A stretch of DNA of 64,000 nucleotides from Stagonosporopsis chrysanthemi (GCA_022560025.1 JAFISE010000041.1:62001-126000), one strand, 5' to 3'. Counted from the stretch's first letter, positions 21,057 to 32,771 are shown. Numbers and translations are program-made. The notes: a model not told the origin generated them from the letters alone.

Positions 21057-22583
21057 GGTAGCTAGTGTTGACTGGAGGTTGGAGAAAAAATTAGATGATT
21101 ATGTATCGTGAGACTGAAGAGAGGAAGCTGGAGATGTGGTTTGAAGGTTTTGTTGGTACGTACTCCGCAGCACACTTATAGAAAGACGATGAAGCTGATC
21201 TAGCCATCCGAGGTAGACGGCATATGCCAAGTCATGACAGTATGCCATAACGCACGTATCTGTCATGTTTGAACGCTGGGCAAATCTGGAGTGCCGTCCA
21301 ACTTCATGCGCAGTCCCACAATAGCACATACTGTCAGAAGTGTTGTTCCTGGCAGACATTTTGCCGATTGTTCCATGTGGCAACAAGCTCACCCTTGACA
21401 GGAGTGGTGCGACGCTAGGGAGGAACTACCGTATAGGGCTGCATCTGACAGTCGTTGAAGGGATGTCCCGGCAGATCTGAGACTTGATCTGTTGATTCGA
21501 CCGGAGGACTTCCGGTGTTCTGGTAGCGACCACCTGCCGGCGGTCCTTGTGCCAGTATCCTCGAATTCTGAGGAGACTACGAGGGCCTTGGCATGGAGTT
21601 GATATGCGGTGTGCAACGGAAAGGTCATTTGCTAAACGTGCGGATGTGATGACAAAAATGGGGCTCAATAAGCTGCAGAGCACCGACCGTAATATTGAAG
21701 GAAAGCGGCCAAGCAGTGATAATTACTACTATTGGTCACAAGCGATGCTGGAAGATCCTACAATGTCTGCAGCATCTAATCGTTAATCTCAATGACGTCG
21801 TTGGCATTTGCGGTCTTCGCAACCATCGAGCTTTCCTGGTTGTTGCCACCTTCGGTGGTCGGTTTCATCGAATAGTCGCGTGATACACCGCATCACAACG
21901 CGTTTCAGCGATGAGGCTGAAGCATTTTGCAACCATAGTTTCATGATCTCCGTGCCTTGGCTGCTGGGTAACGGCCATGCGTTGATCATCCGCAGACTTG
22001 GTGAGCTTATCCAGATGTCCGAAACGTGGAATATGCCGATTCAAGAAAGATGGCTTCCCAAATGAAGGAAGTCTGGCTTATCAAAGTGGAAGACTCCGCA
22101 TCGAAAACATGTCTCCGCCCGTTCTGGAGTTGTAGACCTACGGTGCTCGACGTCTCTTGGCTATCGCTGCCGGCGGAGTGCTTGATTGCAAAAACCGCCG
22201 GCGGAGGGGCAACCGTTGGTGACGTTAGGTGTCCGGGCTACCGTGGGCTAGTAACGACTTTCGTGCAAATACGTTTTTTTCGAAAATCGCAATCAACGCT
22301 TCCGGGCCGTGCCCCATAATTTGCATCGCCGACAAACGCGGGAGGATTGGATGTCGCGGGGATCAAGGGGCGCCACATGAGTGTCGTGGGCGCATGTGGA
22401 GTCATTGCATGTCGTGGAAGGGCGTTTTCCTCGACTCACACCTGCAGGTTCGGGATGACGGCTGCTGACGGAGCAACGTGCCATCGGCGCAGCCTCATCG
22501 CCTTAAGATCTGAGACCCCACAACAACATTGACTTTTCAACATTCAACACTGCAACCAGCCGAACTGACCCAAACCTGCCAAA
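21057..22583. other. Intergenic region between cutinase and GNAT genes
   Basis: No supported gene. It holds both upstream regions, which are divergent, and a GC-rich inverted repeat at 22169-22202. Confidence 0.5.
22169..22202. repeat. Inverted repeat GCCGGCGG / CCGCCGGC
   Basis: Perfect 8-bp arms at 22169-22176 and 22195-22202 with an 18-nt spacer, about 380 nt upstream of the GNAT start. Paired CGG triplets resemble targets of Zn2Cys6 regulators, but no functional claim can be made from sequence alone. Confidence 0.6.
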
Positions 22584-23344
22584 ATGGTGCTCGAACTCCA
22601 TCGCTGTACCGAGACCGACATCCCAGAATTCGTTCGCATACAGATCGCGGCTTTTGTAAGTCAGCAAGGTCCTACAACACACCTAGACCGAGCTAAAGAA
22701 ACTTCCAGGGAACAGGAGGTGGCATGACACAATACATGGTTGAGCATCCGCCATCAGAGGCCTACATCAACAGGTCTGTGGACAAGCACATCAAGTCACT
22801 CCGCGAAGAGAATGACATCACGTACCTCAAAGTTATCGATACCGAGCTAGATGGCCAGATGATTGCGGGTGCCAAATGGCGTATCAACCAGAAAGAGCGT
22901 ACAGAAGAGCAGATTCAGCCCATGTTGCCGGTTCCGGGTGTAGACGAAGATGGCAAGCAGGCCGTGATTGATTTCATGTGGTACTTGAACAAAGTGAGAA
23001 AGGATTATATGGGGACAAAGCCGTTCTATTGTGAGTGTCACGTGATCCGAAAGAAGTATCGAAATCTTGCTGAGAGTCTCGCAGTCTTGCACATACTCGT
23101 CACAGACCCTGATCATCATCGCCGCGGTGCTGGCGCCAAGCTTGTGCGCTGGGGCACAGAGCAAGCCGACGCCGCCCAGCTGCCTTGTTTCCTGGAGTCT
23201 TCAGTCATGGGCCGCCCACTGTATGCTCGCTGCGGCTTTACACCTAGGCATGAGCAAAAATTCGACCTCAGTAATTACGGAGGCGAAGGTGAGGATATGA
23301 ACACAGTCATGATTCGGGATCCTGTGGAAGCTCAAAGGCAGTGA
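22584..23344 (+). CDS. GNAT-family N-acetyltransferase
   Basis: Exons 22584-22655, 22709-23030 and 23085-23344 give 217 aa. The acetyl-CoA-binding motif A is plain: a beta strand LHILVTDP followed by HHRRGAGAKLVRWG (the R/Q-x-x-G-x-G/A loop) and then an Ala-rich helix. A C-terminal MGRPLYARCGF segment matches the usual GNAT beta-bulge and glycine turn. The second intron (54 nt) falls in the middle and is a multiple of three, so the frame also reads through; splicing restores the motif-A strand FYFLHILVTDP, which unspliced reading would break. It is cytosolic, probably acting on a small molecule; the substrate cannot be inferred. Confidence 0.88.
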
Positions 23345-24065
23345 GCAGCCAGCAAAAACAAAACAAGGAAAGCTAGCTAATGCTCTATGGGGTCATGAAG
23401 GCATAAGCATAAGCCTGAGGGTATGGGTCGTCCAAGGCCAGCTTTGATCTACTAGAAGAGAGCCTGTCGACTACCACAGAGTATGTCTCCTTGCGCCGAT
23501 TGCGTGAAATTAGCGTTGCAGTTGGCTGTATCATTGGCTACCTTCTCGAAGGTTATTCTTCGTGCGCGGCTACAACCGTGGAAAGAACGCGGATTGTCCC
23601 GTCTAAAGTCCCGAAACTTTCCACGTGCGTTAAATCCAAATCCATGTACACCTTCCTCATCTAGCAGTTCATCTCAAATCCTGTCAAAGACTGCGCTTTT
23701 TTCCGGTAAATCGTCAACGTTGTGCGTGTCATGGAAATTACCATAGGGCCGAGGATCGCCGCAAAGAGCCGCTGAAACCCTCCTTGCGCCACAACCGTCT
23801 GCACAGTTCAACTTCTTGTGGCGCATGTGAGGATGACAACGGCGAAATGGAAAGCTCTTGAGCAAGATCGAATGCGCTATGCAAACTCGTAGCACAATGA
23901 ATCTTTGCTCAGCCGCGGCATAAAATCAGAGTCGAAAGATTCACGCTTGGGAACATGTAACTTGCACGCATTCAGAAGGAGCGTTCATTACTGTCAAATT
24001 ACAGAAATGCTGGACTGCAGATGTTATTCTATCTGCGCCTGCGGCTCAGTTGCCTCGCAAAGGGA
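23345..24065. other. Intergenic region
   Basis: Convergent 3' regions of the GNAT gene and the long minus-strand gene. No coding signal was found. Confidence 0.5.
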
Positions 24066-25985
24066 TCACAGGTAACTCGACCATCCACGTCCTATGTAGT
24101 TGTCCATGCCGCGTTGAGGTCTTCCGTCGAGGATTTCTTGTTCTTCAATCGTCTCATAGACGGTTTTCAGTCGTCCTTGCTGCACTGCTTTACGTCTCTG
24201 ATCCTCGAGATGCTGTTTGCCCAACATCTCTTGCTGTTCTATTGTTTCGTAGATCGTCAGCCTAGGCTGTCCTGTCCGGGGATTTTGGAAGCGTAGAATA
24301 GGACCCATAGGTACTTCGTCTCCCCGCGAAACACTGGACGAACCGTTCAGGCGAGTGCTGAGTTCACCGTCACTCTTGCCCCGAGTGATCTTACGACGCC
24401 TCTCACCCTCAACCATCATTGAGCGCATAGGACCTGGCATTGACTTATATCCAATCAGCTCAGCCATGTTAAATGCGTGAGCATCGACTTTGTAATTGTT
24501 GATTGGGCGCGCCAAATTGCTCTGATTTTGTAGCATGGTAGTTGCGATGCCCAATCGAGGGGTAGCAAGGCTTTCCGAGCAAGGCATCGCAGGCGCATAG
24601 CTTTGCGGAGTAGACGTCAATGAAAGGGTCGATGCAATGGACGGAGAGTAAGATGGCCAACGACGTAAGCTACTCTGAGTAGTCTCTGGTCGCACTACTG
24701 AATCGCGCCGAAAGGCATGCTTGTTGGTCGCACTGTCCGATGGCGATAAGGATGTTTCCGAGGATGCATAAGCCGAGTTGCTATCATACGACAAGGAGCG
24801 AAGGTTCGCCAGATGGTGCGTTGGATGGAAAGACCGATCGTGTAGACGAGTAGGCCGTGTTGGGTGGCTGCCCTTATACCGACTCGGTTTTGGCCCCAAC
24901 CCCGGATGAGCAGAGCTTTGATACAGTTTGGGTGAAGAAGACTCTATTTCCGCTGGCGGAGTCGTGATCGATGGAGAACGGCTGGACCTGGGCATACAGA
25001 ATTGATAATCGTTGTCGGACCCCAATGGTGATGTCTGAGCGGTCGATTCAGTGTTTTGAGACAAGTAGCTTCCAGGGTGATAACATGACGAGGTGGGTGA
25101 GCCTGAAATCGAGATCGGAGAGCCTTGATCACACGGGCTACGACTTGATGTTGACTGAACCTTAGACACAGGGCTGACCACTTCTGGAACCCGCTCAGCT
25201 ACTTCCGGTCCATACGATGTGGCCCTAGAGGGACTCTGGCGATGTATGTATGGTGCGTTCTGTTGAACAGCAGTGGGCGAAAACCGCTGGAGAAGAGGCA
25301 TAGAATGATTTTCGAGATTGTAAAAGTGATTTTGGACAGGATAAGATGACGCAGGCCCGAAGGAATGTATCTGAAACCTATGGTTGGCTGGGAGGGCTGA
25401 GCTTTGCTCACTACCCAGTGCTGCAGGCGAGACCGTCAGGGATTTCATTGAACCGGCATGTTGCCAGCCTGGACCTCGATGACCTTCTTCCTTCCGTTTG
25501 AGGTTCTCAACGATGTTCTTGATGCGATGCCCAATTTCATCGCGAACGCCACATGGGGGTATATCTTGACGTCGAAATTTGGAGCCCTTGACTGCCCAGT
25601 CAATCACGGCATATCCTGGACGTAGCGGACAAAGCTGCTGGAAAGCATCAAGCGGCAAGGACCTTAACTTATTGCCATTACCTTGCCAGAGCATACAAGT
25701 CTCAAGCACCCACTGAGGACTTCTTCGTGCAAGATTGTAATCCTTAAGAGTCAAGACCTGATACAGGAAGTAGCGCACATCTTCTTGGCTTGCTTGCTCC
25801 CCGGGCAACTGTTGTGGGACACACTCATGAACAGAGTTGGCGACTTCGTCGAGCTTAGTGGGTAGTGCTAATGTGGCTTCCTGGACTTCGAGCAGACTTG
25901 AAGCGTATAGGGATGCGCCGCTAGAAAGCGTGATCGGTAACGTCGAAGTCAACTTCTTGCGCCTGAGGATCTTGATGAAACGCAT
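24066..25985 (-). CDS. Large serine-rich hypothetical protein with YETIE repeats
   Basis: Single exon, 639 aa. Residues 1-160 look folded, with helices rich in Leu, Gln and Val and a Cys-containing segment near CMLWQGNG. Residues 170-500 are low-complexity, rich in Ser, Pro, Tyr and His. The C-terminal 130 residues carry a basic patch (EGERRRKITRGKSDGE) and two copies of a motif about 33 residues apart, IYETIEQQEML and VYETIEEQEIL, each followed by a basic stretch. There is no signal peptide or membrane helix. Architecture suggests a scaffold or regulatory protein (inference). The family is not recognised. Confidence 0.75.
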   Translation of the reverse strand: MRFIKILRRKKLTSTLPITLSSGASLYASSLLEVQEATLALPTKLDEVANSVHECVPQQLPGEQASQEDVRYFLYQVLTLKDYNLARRSPQWVLETCMLWQGNGNKLRSLPLDAFQQLCPLRPGYAVIDWAVKGSKFRRQDIPPCGVRDEIGHRIKNIVENLKRKEEGHRGPGWQHAGSMKSLTVSPAALGSEQSSALPANHRFQIHSFGPASSYPVQNHFYNLENHSMPLLQRFSPTAVQQNAPYIHRQSPSRATSYGPEVAERVPEVVSPVSKVQSTSSRSPCDQGSPISISGSPTSSCYHPGSYLSQNTESTAQTSPLGSDNDYQFCMPRSSRSPSITTPPAEIESSSPKLYQSSAHPGLGPKPSRYKGSHPTRPTRLHDRSFHPTHHLANLRSLSYDSNSAYASSETSLSPSDSATNKHAFRRDSVVRPETTQSSLRRWPSYSPSIASTLSLTSTPQSYAPAMPCSESLATPRLGIATTMLQNQSNLARPINNYKVDAHAFNMAELIGYKSMPGPMRSMMVEGERRRKITRGKSDGELSTRLNGSSSVSRGDEVPMGPILRFQNPRTGQPRLTIYETIEQQEMLGKQHLEDQRRKAVQQGRLKTVYETIEEQEILDGRPQRGMDNYIGRGWSSYL

Positions 25986-26643
25986 CGTATAGTTACACCT
26001 GCGTTGGATCAGGGATGCGTGTGCAACATGTACAAGTTAAGCTCACCCTTTAGGAAAACACTTGCGCTCGCGCTGCGCATTCAATCCGTCATCTGAACAG
26101 TGCGGTCAGCGGGAGAACGGTGATTGTTCCACCCTGTACAGCCGAATGATTCTGAAAGAGTTTAAACGATGCGAAAGGACAAAGCCGTTTTCGAGACTGG
26201 CAAAAAGCTGGCAAGGATCGCACTTGATGCATGGTCGTGGGGGGTTTACATGTCGCAATCGCAAACTTAGTCGAGATACTAGCTCTAGCGGGGCCTGCGT
26301 GTTGCATGTTTCTCATACTTGATTGACCTCTGGATGTGGTGGTGTGGGGCATCGGACGACGCGACCATGGTCGTACGTTCCACTTAGGCACGACCCTGAC
26401 GAGCCCCGCCCATTCCACAACGGCAATGCCACGATGAGTCTGGAAACCACCGGATCCCATCGACCTGGGCGCGGATCCATCATCCGCATCGGTGCATCTA
26501 TTACAACACGCTGCAGGCAAGCACGGCTATACCCAACCATTCGTATTGCATCTGCATAAGCAGCCGACAGTAGGTAGCGGTCGCTTTGTTCAGCTCTAAG
26601 TTGTGGATTTTGGAACCTTGCCTACTTTGTGAATATGCACATG
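25986..26643. other. Intergenic region
   Basis: Upstream of the 639-aa protein and downstream of the MFS gene. I see no exon. Confidence 0.45.
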
Positions 26644-28321
26644 TTATAGCGTGTATCGAAATTGTGGGTTCTTCATATCCGTGAGATCATCATCGTACGC
26701 GTTGTCGTACCCTTCCATGGTACCAGACTTATCGCGGCGGCGATTTTCCCATATGCAAACATAGCGATACACCACAGCAAGAGCTGCTGCTGCTATAGCG
26801 GTTGCAAGAACCGCAACGAATCCTGGGCCATAGGCTGGTGCGTCTTCTGGCTTGAAGAGCAGAGGTCCGACAAAATTCCCTGGATGTGTTGTCAGTGTCG
26901 CAGTCATAGAGTCAAGTCAATATTCGTACCCAGATAATAACCCACAAATATACCAGAAGAAGTGACCGATCGCTTGGTATATCCTGCAGTATTGGCGATC
27001 TGAAGGCCCATAAGTACGGCGTACGCGCCACCAAAGCTCGTAAGAATGTAGCAAGCGAAAAGAAGGCCGCCCTTCTCGTCGCGAGGCAGTCGCCAGAGCA
27101 AGATAGACACAAGGGTGGTACCGCATTGGCAGATCACGATGAGCCAAGTGCGAATACCGGGAATCTTGTGAGCGAAATATGGCGCGGTAAGTTCGATGGT
27201 GCCGATGATGGCCCCTGCAGGCATAGTAAGAAGCAAAGACTCGAGGCGGCCAAAACCGAATCCTGCAAGAGCGATCAGCAATCAAAGCAACTTAGACGAC
27301 GCCAGTAGACTGACCTGATATGATAATGGGGATAAACGATGAGACAGGCCCGTTCGCGATCATCATGAGGAAGGCGATGCTGAAGATTAGCCAAAACTTG
27401 ATGTCGTATAACGACTCCCACACCTGAGCAACCTTGAAATGCGTATTTCGGACACCAGAGTTGTTCTCTTTCATGCTTGCGACAGCGATATATCGCTCAC
27501 GGTCACTGAAGCCCCTCACGCGAATTGGATCTGGCGGCATGAAGAAGAAAATAACAAAGGACCATAGAACGGTAATTGCTCCAGCAACCAGATACATGTA
27601 TTTCCATGAGTTGAGGCCTCCACCACTGATGTGACCAAGGCCATAATTGATGAGTGGAGACACCATGGAGACGTAGCCCGTTGCAGAGTACCAAGTGCCC
27701 ATTCGAAGAGCTTGTTCGCGCTTGTTGTACCAACCGCCGACGATTAGCATAAACATAGGCGATACTCCCGATTCCAGGAAACCAAGGAAAAACCTCTGGG
27801 CGTAAAAACCTATGTCAGATTAGTATGAAAAATCTGAACAGATGTGGCTCATTACCCTGCCAGTTCGTGCATGCAGCAGAACACATCAAGCAAACACCCC
27901 AGACGAAGACAATGCCGGCTGCCACACGCTCAATGGGCCATCTTTGAGACATGAGAATTGCTGGATAGCTGCCAACGATGAAGCCGAGGTAAAAGATGGA
28001 GGACGAGAATGAATAACGATTGCCTGTCCAGAGCCTGAGATCATCACGCAAACCGAACAAAGCGGCTTGGGATAGCATGGCTTTTTCATAGTATTGCAGA
28101 CCATATGTGATTATCAGAAGTGATATCAGTTTCCTGTCAAGTCGGCGGACCAGCTTCTTTACTTCCTCAGGCGTCCAAGTTGCGTCACCTGCATACTGAG
28201 CGAGTACCCGTAGTGCCTCATCGTTGTGTATGGTGTCGATGGTTATGGTGTGTTTAAGATCTTCCAACGTCTGAGGAGTCGATTCATGCTGACTAACAGC
28301 GTCCTTTCCGTGCTCGGCCAT
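26644..28321 (-). CDS. MFS transporter, DAL5/anion:cation symporter family
   Basis: Exons 28321-27856, 27809-27315, 27262-26930 and 26879-26644 (introns 46, 52 and 50 nt) give 509 aa. It has a polar N-terminus with EEVKKLVRRLDRKL, then about 12 membrane helices. Family signs are the KAMLSQAALFGLRDDL segment of helix 1-2, FLGFLESGVSPMF in helix 4-5, GWYNKREQALRMG in the next loop, and NTAGYTKRSV with GIFVGYYLG near helix 10-11. This matches the fungal allantoate/nicotinate/pantothenate-type permeases (ACS family), which import small organic anions with protons at the plasma membrane. The start at 28321 was preferred over 28357 because MAEHG.. begins the usual polar tail. The substrate is unknown. 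Confidence 0.9.
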
Positions 28322-29230
28322 GACATAGTGAACGGAACGTAGAGACGAGAAGATCAAGAGAAAGCCGAAACAAGCTGAAGATACGCCGCAAAGGCTTGAA
28401 GAGGTCGGGAACTGTTATAAACCCCATCCCGCGGAGTATCCACGCGCTATCGACCTTGTCAAAAATAGTCGTTTGCCATTGCCAAGATACGTGTTGCGGG
28501 GAAGCGCCTTCTGTCGACTAAATATGCTGATTTTGGCAACATGGAAAATGACATCCTGACACCAGCCCCTCGAGTTGGTGTTGGCGACTTGGTGAGCCAG
28601 GAGTTGATTGGACGATCTTGTGCGCGGCACATCGACCTCGCAGCGGCCGCCAAAATTCGGTAATTTCGGTGATCGACCCCAAGAGCATGGAGGCTGCAGA
28701 CCGTGATGGCCGTGATGGCCGTGTTTGTTGTGATTCCTTTCCTCGCAGCGACATCGAAGTTACAAGGCACGGATGAGAGAACGAAAGTGCGTTGTATTGG
28801 GTAGGACGTCATTGCTCAAAGGGGGAAGGCGCCTGCGGGGCTTCTGGGTCAGCGGCCTGAACAGCAACAACGGTCAGGCTTCAGCAACATCTCACTGGCA
28901 CACATCCCCGCGGAATAGGTTCCGGGTTTCAGCAAGCCTTTTCTAATGACAGCCATCTCCGCAAACAATAGGTACGTTCCGGTATGCACTCATACTTCCG
29001 AAGTCGTCTTCTCCCGAGCTCTGAGTTATGCACTTAGACAACAATCAAGTCTTACCTTATCCATTACCTTCTTTCTCTTTCTCTTCTTCAATTTGTAATA
29101 ATACAAAACTCCGCCTCATTCTCCGTTTCAACCGCATCGCTGTAAGATTTTTTGTGTGTCGTGGCAAAAACGCTAGGTAACTGGGCTAAAGCATAACAAA
29201 GTCTGCAGTACCTCCCGAAGGTAACTAGTC
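28322..29230. other. Divergent promoter region
   Basis: No gene was identified. It holds the upstream regions of the MFS gene and the small membrane protein, with a CT-rich tract at about 29,060-29,090 near the latter. Confidence 0.5.
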
Positions 29231-29732
29231 ATGTCGACCTTCGCGTACTGGAAAGGCATCGCGGATGCAGCCACAGGCATTGTCCTTCTTACAAAGCCTG
29301 AGATCATCTATCATAGCTCCATCGCCAAATTGCTCCATCGCATGTCCGGACTTCGATTATCAAATCCGTACCCCACAAGTGAAGGAGAGCTAAGCTCCCA
29401 GCATGCTATTGCGATTATGGTAAGTAGCGTTTGGCATTTGCTGTGTTTCAGCAATGCTGCCATTGACTGAACTTGTACAGGTGATAGCTGTAGGCCTCTG
29501 TCACGTTCGAGCAAGCAGAGACCGAAGTTCTATACCCGGTCTGGTGGTCATGAACGCAGTTTGGTCAATACTTGCGCTTGGTACAGTTTTACTCAAGCCA
29601 CATCGTGCGACGAGTGCATTATTAATGACTGTAATCAATCACTCCATCTTCGCTAGTGTTATGTTCCTGCGTTCACGGATGACTATAAATGAGATGGTCG
29701 GAATCACGGACGGCAGAACGAGGAGCACATAG
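29231..29732 (+). CDS. Small four-helix membrane protein
   Basis: Exons 29231-29419 and 29481-29732 (61-nt intron, GTAAGT..TACAG with CTGAAC-like branch) give 146 aa. Four hydrophobic segments are visible: around residues 6-22 (KGIADAATGIVLLTKP), 56-72 (AIAIMVIAVGLCHV), 82-103 and 108-127. The loop between the first two carries HRMSGLRLSNPYP. It looks like a small integral membrane protein of the kind common in ascomycetes. I do not recognise the family. It is divergent from the MFS gene. Confidence 0.7.
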
Positions 29733-30818
29733 GTTCATGTTTAGACTGCTTGTGTCGTTTCAAGTCCACCTCACCGTCCCAAGTATCTCCAATCATCTTC
29801 TCTCCTTGATTACTGTGCGCACTTCTCAGCACGATCGCCACTTTCCAGCTTTGGTTGTGCTGCGTCTGATGCAGCAGCAAGAGTCGATGACCCAGGAGAC
29901 CCTTGCTGCTCCGCCCACTGCTGCTCATACCCGGAGACTAGCTCTTCTTTGGGTACGTCGATGGTACTTGTCGAGTTTCAGCCGCATTCGAGACTTGCAG
30001 GAAAGACGTTGACGATGGTAGAGAGGCCGGTGAGAGCGCGAGGGCTGGAGTCGGGGGCAGCTGAGACTGTGAGATTACTTCTTTGCTTCGCACGAACGAC
30101 ACATTTCCTTTCGTCGATGGCCCCAACGATGTAGCTTTCATGCCAATCCTGTGTGTGCGGTCTGCAAGCTCTTGCGTCGATGTCCCATTACATGAGGACC
30201 CGAGCATCTAGCATAGGTACTACCTGCTGCCCTCCGTCATCAAATACAGTCCAAGCAGGAACTGCATTTGAAAAGTTTACTCTCGATGTGCAAAGCTATC
30301 TGTAAAACGCCCCCACTCTTCTGTTCAGTGTAATCTGAAGATACTATCGTTTTGTTAATAGACTTCAACGTCATGAATCGGTCGTTCTTTCCTGTTGCGT
30401 TTCCATGAGTATCTGAATTTTCGGTGCACCACAGGATTTTATCACGCATTGTGAGGCCTGCAATCAAAATGGGAACAATTTAATTCGCGGTGCCTGTGCA
30501 TCAGGCATCATCTCTGCTCAAGCAGAGTTTGAAATAGTCTATCGGAAACGGGCCAGTTGCCCTTGCCAGGACCAACTCCCTCTCGCCCGACCCCAATCCC
30601 ACCTGAAGGCCATGTATCTCGACTCAGCGGTGTTCCAGATCATTCCAAGCTCTTCAGAAGAGCTGCAGCGCTCATGCTCGGCACCCTCCCCAGACGTACG
30701 ACCGATGGCGGCCGACGACACCGCTCTAGGACGTGCAGCTCTCTCCGGGCGCCACCCACTGCTCCTCTCTCTCGGCCTCGTCCCGCTCTACCGCGGCAAC
30801 GTGTTCTGCCGAGCGTCC
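29733..30818. other. Region with unresolved open frames
   Basis: On the minus strand between about 30,135 and 29,830 two frames are protein-like: one from an ATG at 30135, one ending in a stretch rich in Glu, Gln, Ser and Ala. No canonical intron joins them. At 30,612-30,820 the plus strand has coding-like codon usage opposite the end of the gene at 30819. I could not build a supported model. Confidence 0.35.
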
Positions 30819-31098
30819 CTAATCCTTGTCCGTCTTCTTCTCATTGGTGGGGAAGGGAATAGCCCCCTTCTTGTAGCTGGCGCGGATGAATGGCCAACGG
30901 CGCAGCACGTCCAGGCGACTGTCATCATGTCAGCATTTCTGGCTTCAGAGACCTGGCTACCACTCACAATTCGAGGGCTTTCCTCGCCCGGATCTCTCCC
31001 CACTTAAAGCCTGCGGTGGCTGCGGCGACGTCGTCCTGGACGCGCTCGGTGCGCTTGGCTTCGATTGCCCAGTTCTTCTTGATGATAGTAAAGAGCAT
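30819..31098 (-). CDS. Small basic hypothetical protein, two exons
   Basis: Exons 31098-30968 and 30918-30819 with a 49-nt intron (GTGAGT..GACAG) give 76 aa. The protein is basic and helical: KKNWAIEAKRTERVQDD in exon 1, then across the junction ALEFRLDVLRRWPFIRASYKK, and a charged C-terminus NEKKTDKD. No signal peptide or membrane span is seen. The in-frame sequence continues upstream to a possible acceptor at 31120, so an extra 5' exon is possible. Composition would fit a small organelle or nucleic-acid-associated protein, but no family is recognised. Confidence 0.45.
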
Positions 31099-31948
31099 CT
31101 TCTCTGTCGTGAGGGAATTGGCGATCTAAGAGGATATGAGAGTTTTTGAATCTGCGGATGATTTGGTGGGAGAAAGCTGTCTTGTCTCGAAATACGATTG
31201 ATGTGAGAATGAAGAAACAACCACAGTGAAACAAGGTCATCACGCAAATCCCCACCACGCAGACTGAATTGGTTATCAGTTTCGCATTCACGCAGACTTT
31301 AATTCTCAACACACAATGGAAGAGGAGAAAAGGCTTCAGAACGCGTGTCCGACTGTAGACCGCTTACCGAGGTCGCAAAGTGAGCATTTGTTGATACAAA
31401 AACAACAACACAGGCTAAATGCGCTGTAAACACTGAAACGGTGGCTATTCATATCACACGAAGAAAACTTGAAAGAGGAAATGCAATGTATTACTACTGA
31501 AGTGATCACCGACGTGAAAACCACGACATTTGGAGTGTGAAATGTACCCTTACCAAGCTACGCCAGACAGATACAACGCTGTAAGAAGATGCAGCTATCA
31601 AAGGGGCATTGATAGCTCAGTTTACGACTAGAAGCGGCATCGTACCGGCTTACAGTGGTCGTCGCCTAAAGAAGAAGAGGCATGGCGGCGTGAGCGAGGT
31701 ATTTATATCTGGAGGCAGGCAAGCTCAGGCCTGCACGTGATGATCTTTCACGGGGAAAGAGCATGACATAGATGGAGAGCAAGGCGCCATACCAGATTGA
31801 ATAGCTCGTTGCTGGCTTTACGTTCACTAAAGCGCACTAAGGCATCGCTTCAGATCTGCATCTCCACCCTGATCATCTCCAAGTCACTGCTGTCAGCCAC
31901 TTCCACATTCTCATTTCTTACCATATCTACACCAGCATCACCATCACG
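31099..31948. other. Intergenic region
   Basis: I see no gene. The AT-richer part near 31,370-31,520 could be a 5' leader or first exon of the gene at 30819, but no join could be supported. Confidence 0.4.
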
Positions 31949-32395
31949 ATGCCCTCTACCTCCAACGAGCTCTGTCTCCCTGTTCTGCTGGAGCTCTACC
32001 GTTTTCCGCGTGAGTCCATACGCATTCAAGTTCTTCTCCGCCGAGCCAAGGAGCACCAGCAGGCCATCGACAGGAAGATCATCCAGCTTGTCCCGAGTGG
32101 CAGTCGCAAGGACCTTGCTCGCTTCATGGAAGAGCATGAGCAGTTCCTCCACGACGCAAAGTTGAGGATGAAGGTCTGCCTGGATCAACTCGAAGACCAT
32201 GTTCGTTTCCACCCAGAGACCAACGTAAAGGCCAACGTTAAGATGCTGCGAAACCAGTATCAGTTCTTTCGCAGCATTCTCGGAGACCCAACTACCAAGA
32301 GTGAGTGAAGCGAAGCGAATTGAAGACTTGGGTTACTGACTGCTTTCACAGACGATGAATGCACCAATACAGCGTGTAGCTCACGAGAGAAGTGA
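31949..32395 (+). CDS. Coiled-coil protein, probable shortened member of the 32-35 kb family
   Basis: Exons 31949-32300 and 32352-32395 with a 51-nt intron (GTGAGT, CTGAC branch, TTCACAG) give 131 aa. The first 117 residues are polar and strongly helical (for example RKDLARFMEEHEQFLHDAKL). Exon 2 adds only NDECTNTACSSREK before a TGA. The layout (helical exon, 51-nt intron, then an exon opening with C-T-x-x-x-C) matches the next gene, whose second exon opens with CTSPGCS and continues for a whole Cys/His module. I infer a member that has lost, or never had, the module. Without splicing the frame ends 8 nt into the intron. Confidence 0.58.
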
Positions 32396-32771
32396 ATCAT
32401 TGCGCACGGGGGACCAGGCGAACGCGCCCATCAGCCACTGATGGCGAAACGGTCTGGATATTGGCAGGCACAGCTTCTGTTCCCTCTTCTTGTGTAGACT
32501 AGATGAGCGTTAGCACATCATCCCAGCCTCTTGATTACAATGAACGATTTCATTTCGACTATCATAATTACTTGTTGCATTCAATGGGAGTGAGACAGAA
32601 AATTGACTCTACCTACACGACTTCGCTGACGAAGCTAAACAAGACTCAAGGCACGTGCACTTTACTTCTGTGGTGAAAGTCACCTGGCGGATCGCCTGGT
32701 ATATAAACTGCTTCTACCCGCACCACACATTCTCTTTTCACCCCACTACAGAAATCTCAACCACTGACAAC
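32396..32771. other. Intergenic region with promoter of the next gene
   Basis: No exon is supported beyond the TGA at 32395. It contains the TATA box listed next. Confidence 0.45.
32700..32707 (+). promoter_or_regulatory. TATA box
   Basis: TATATAAA lies 72 nt before the start codon at 32772, a good position for a core promoter. Confidence 0.55.
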
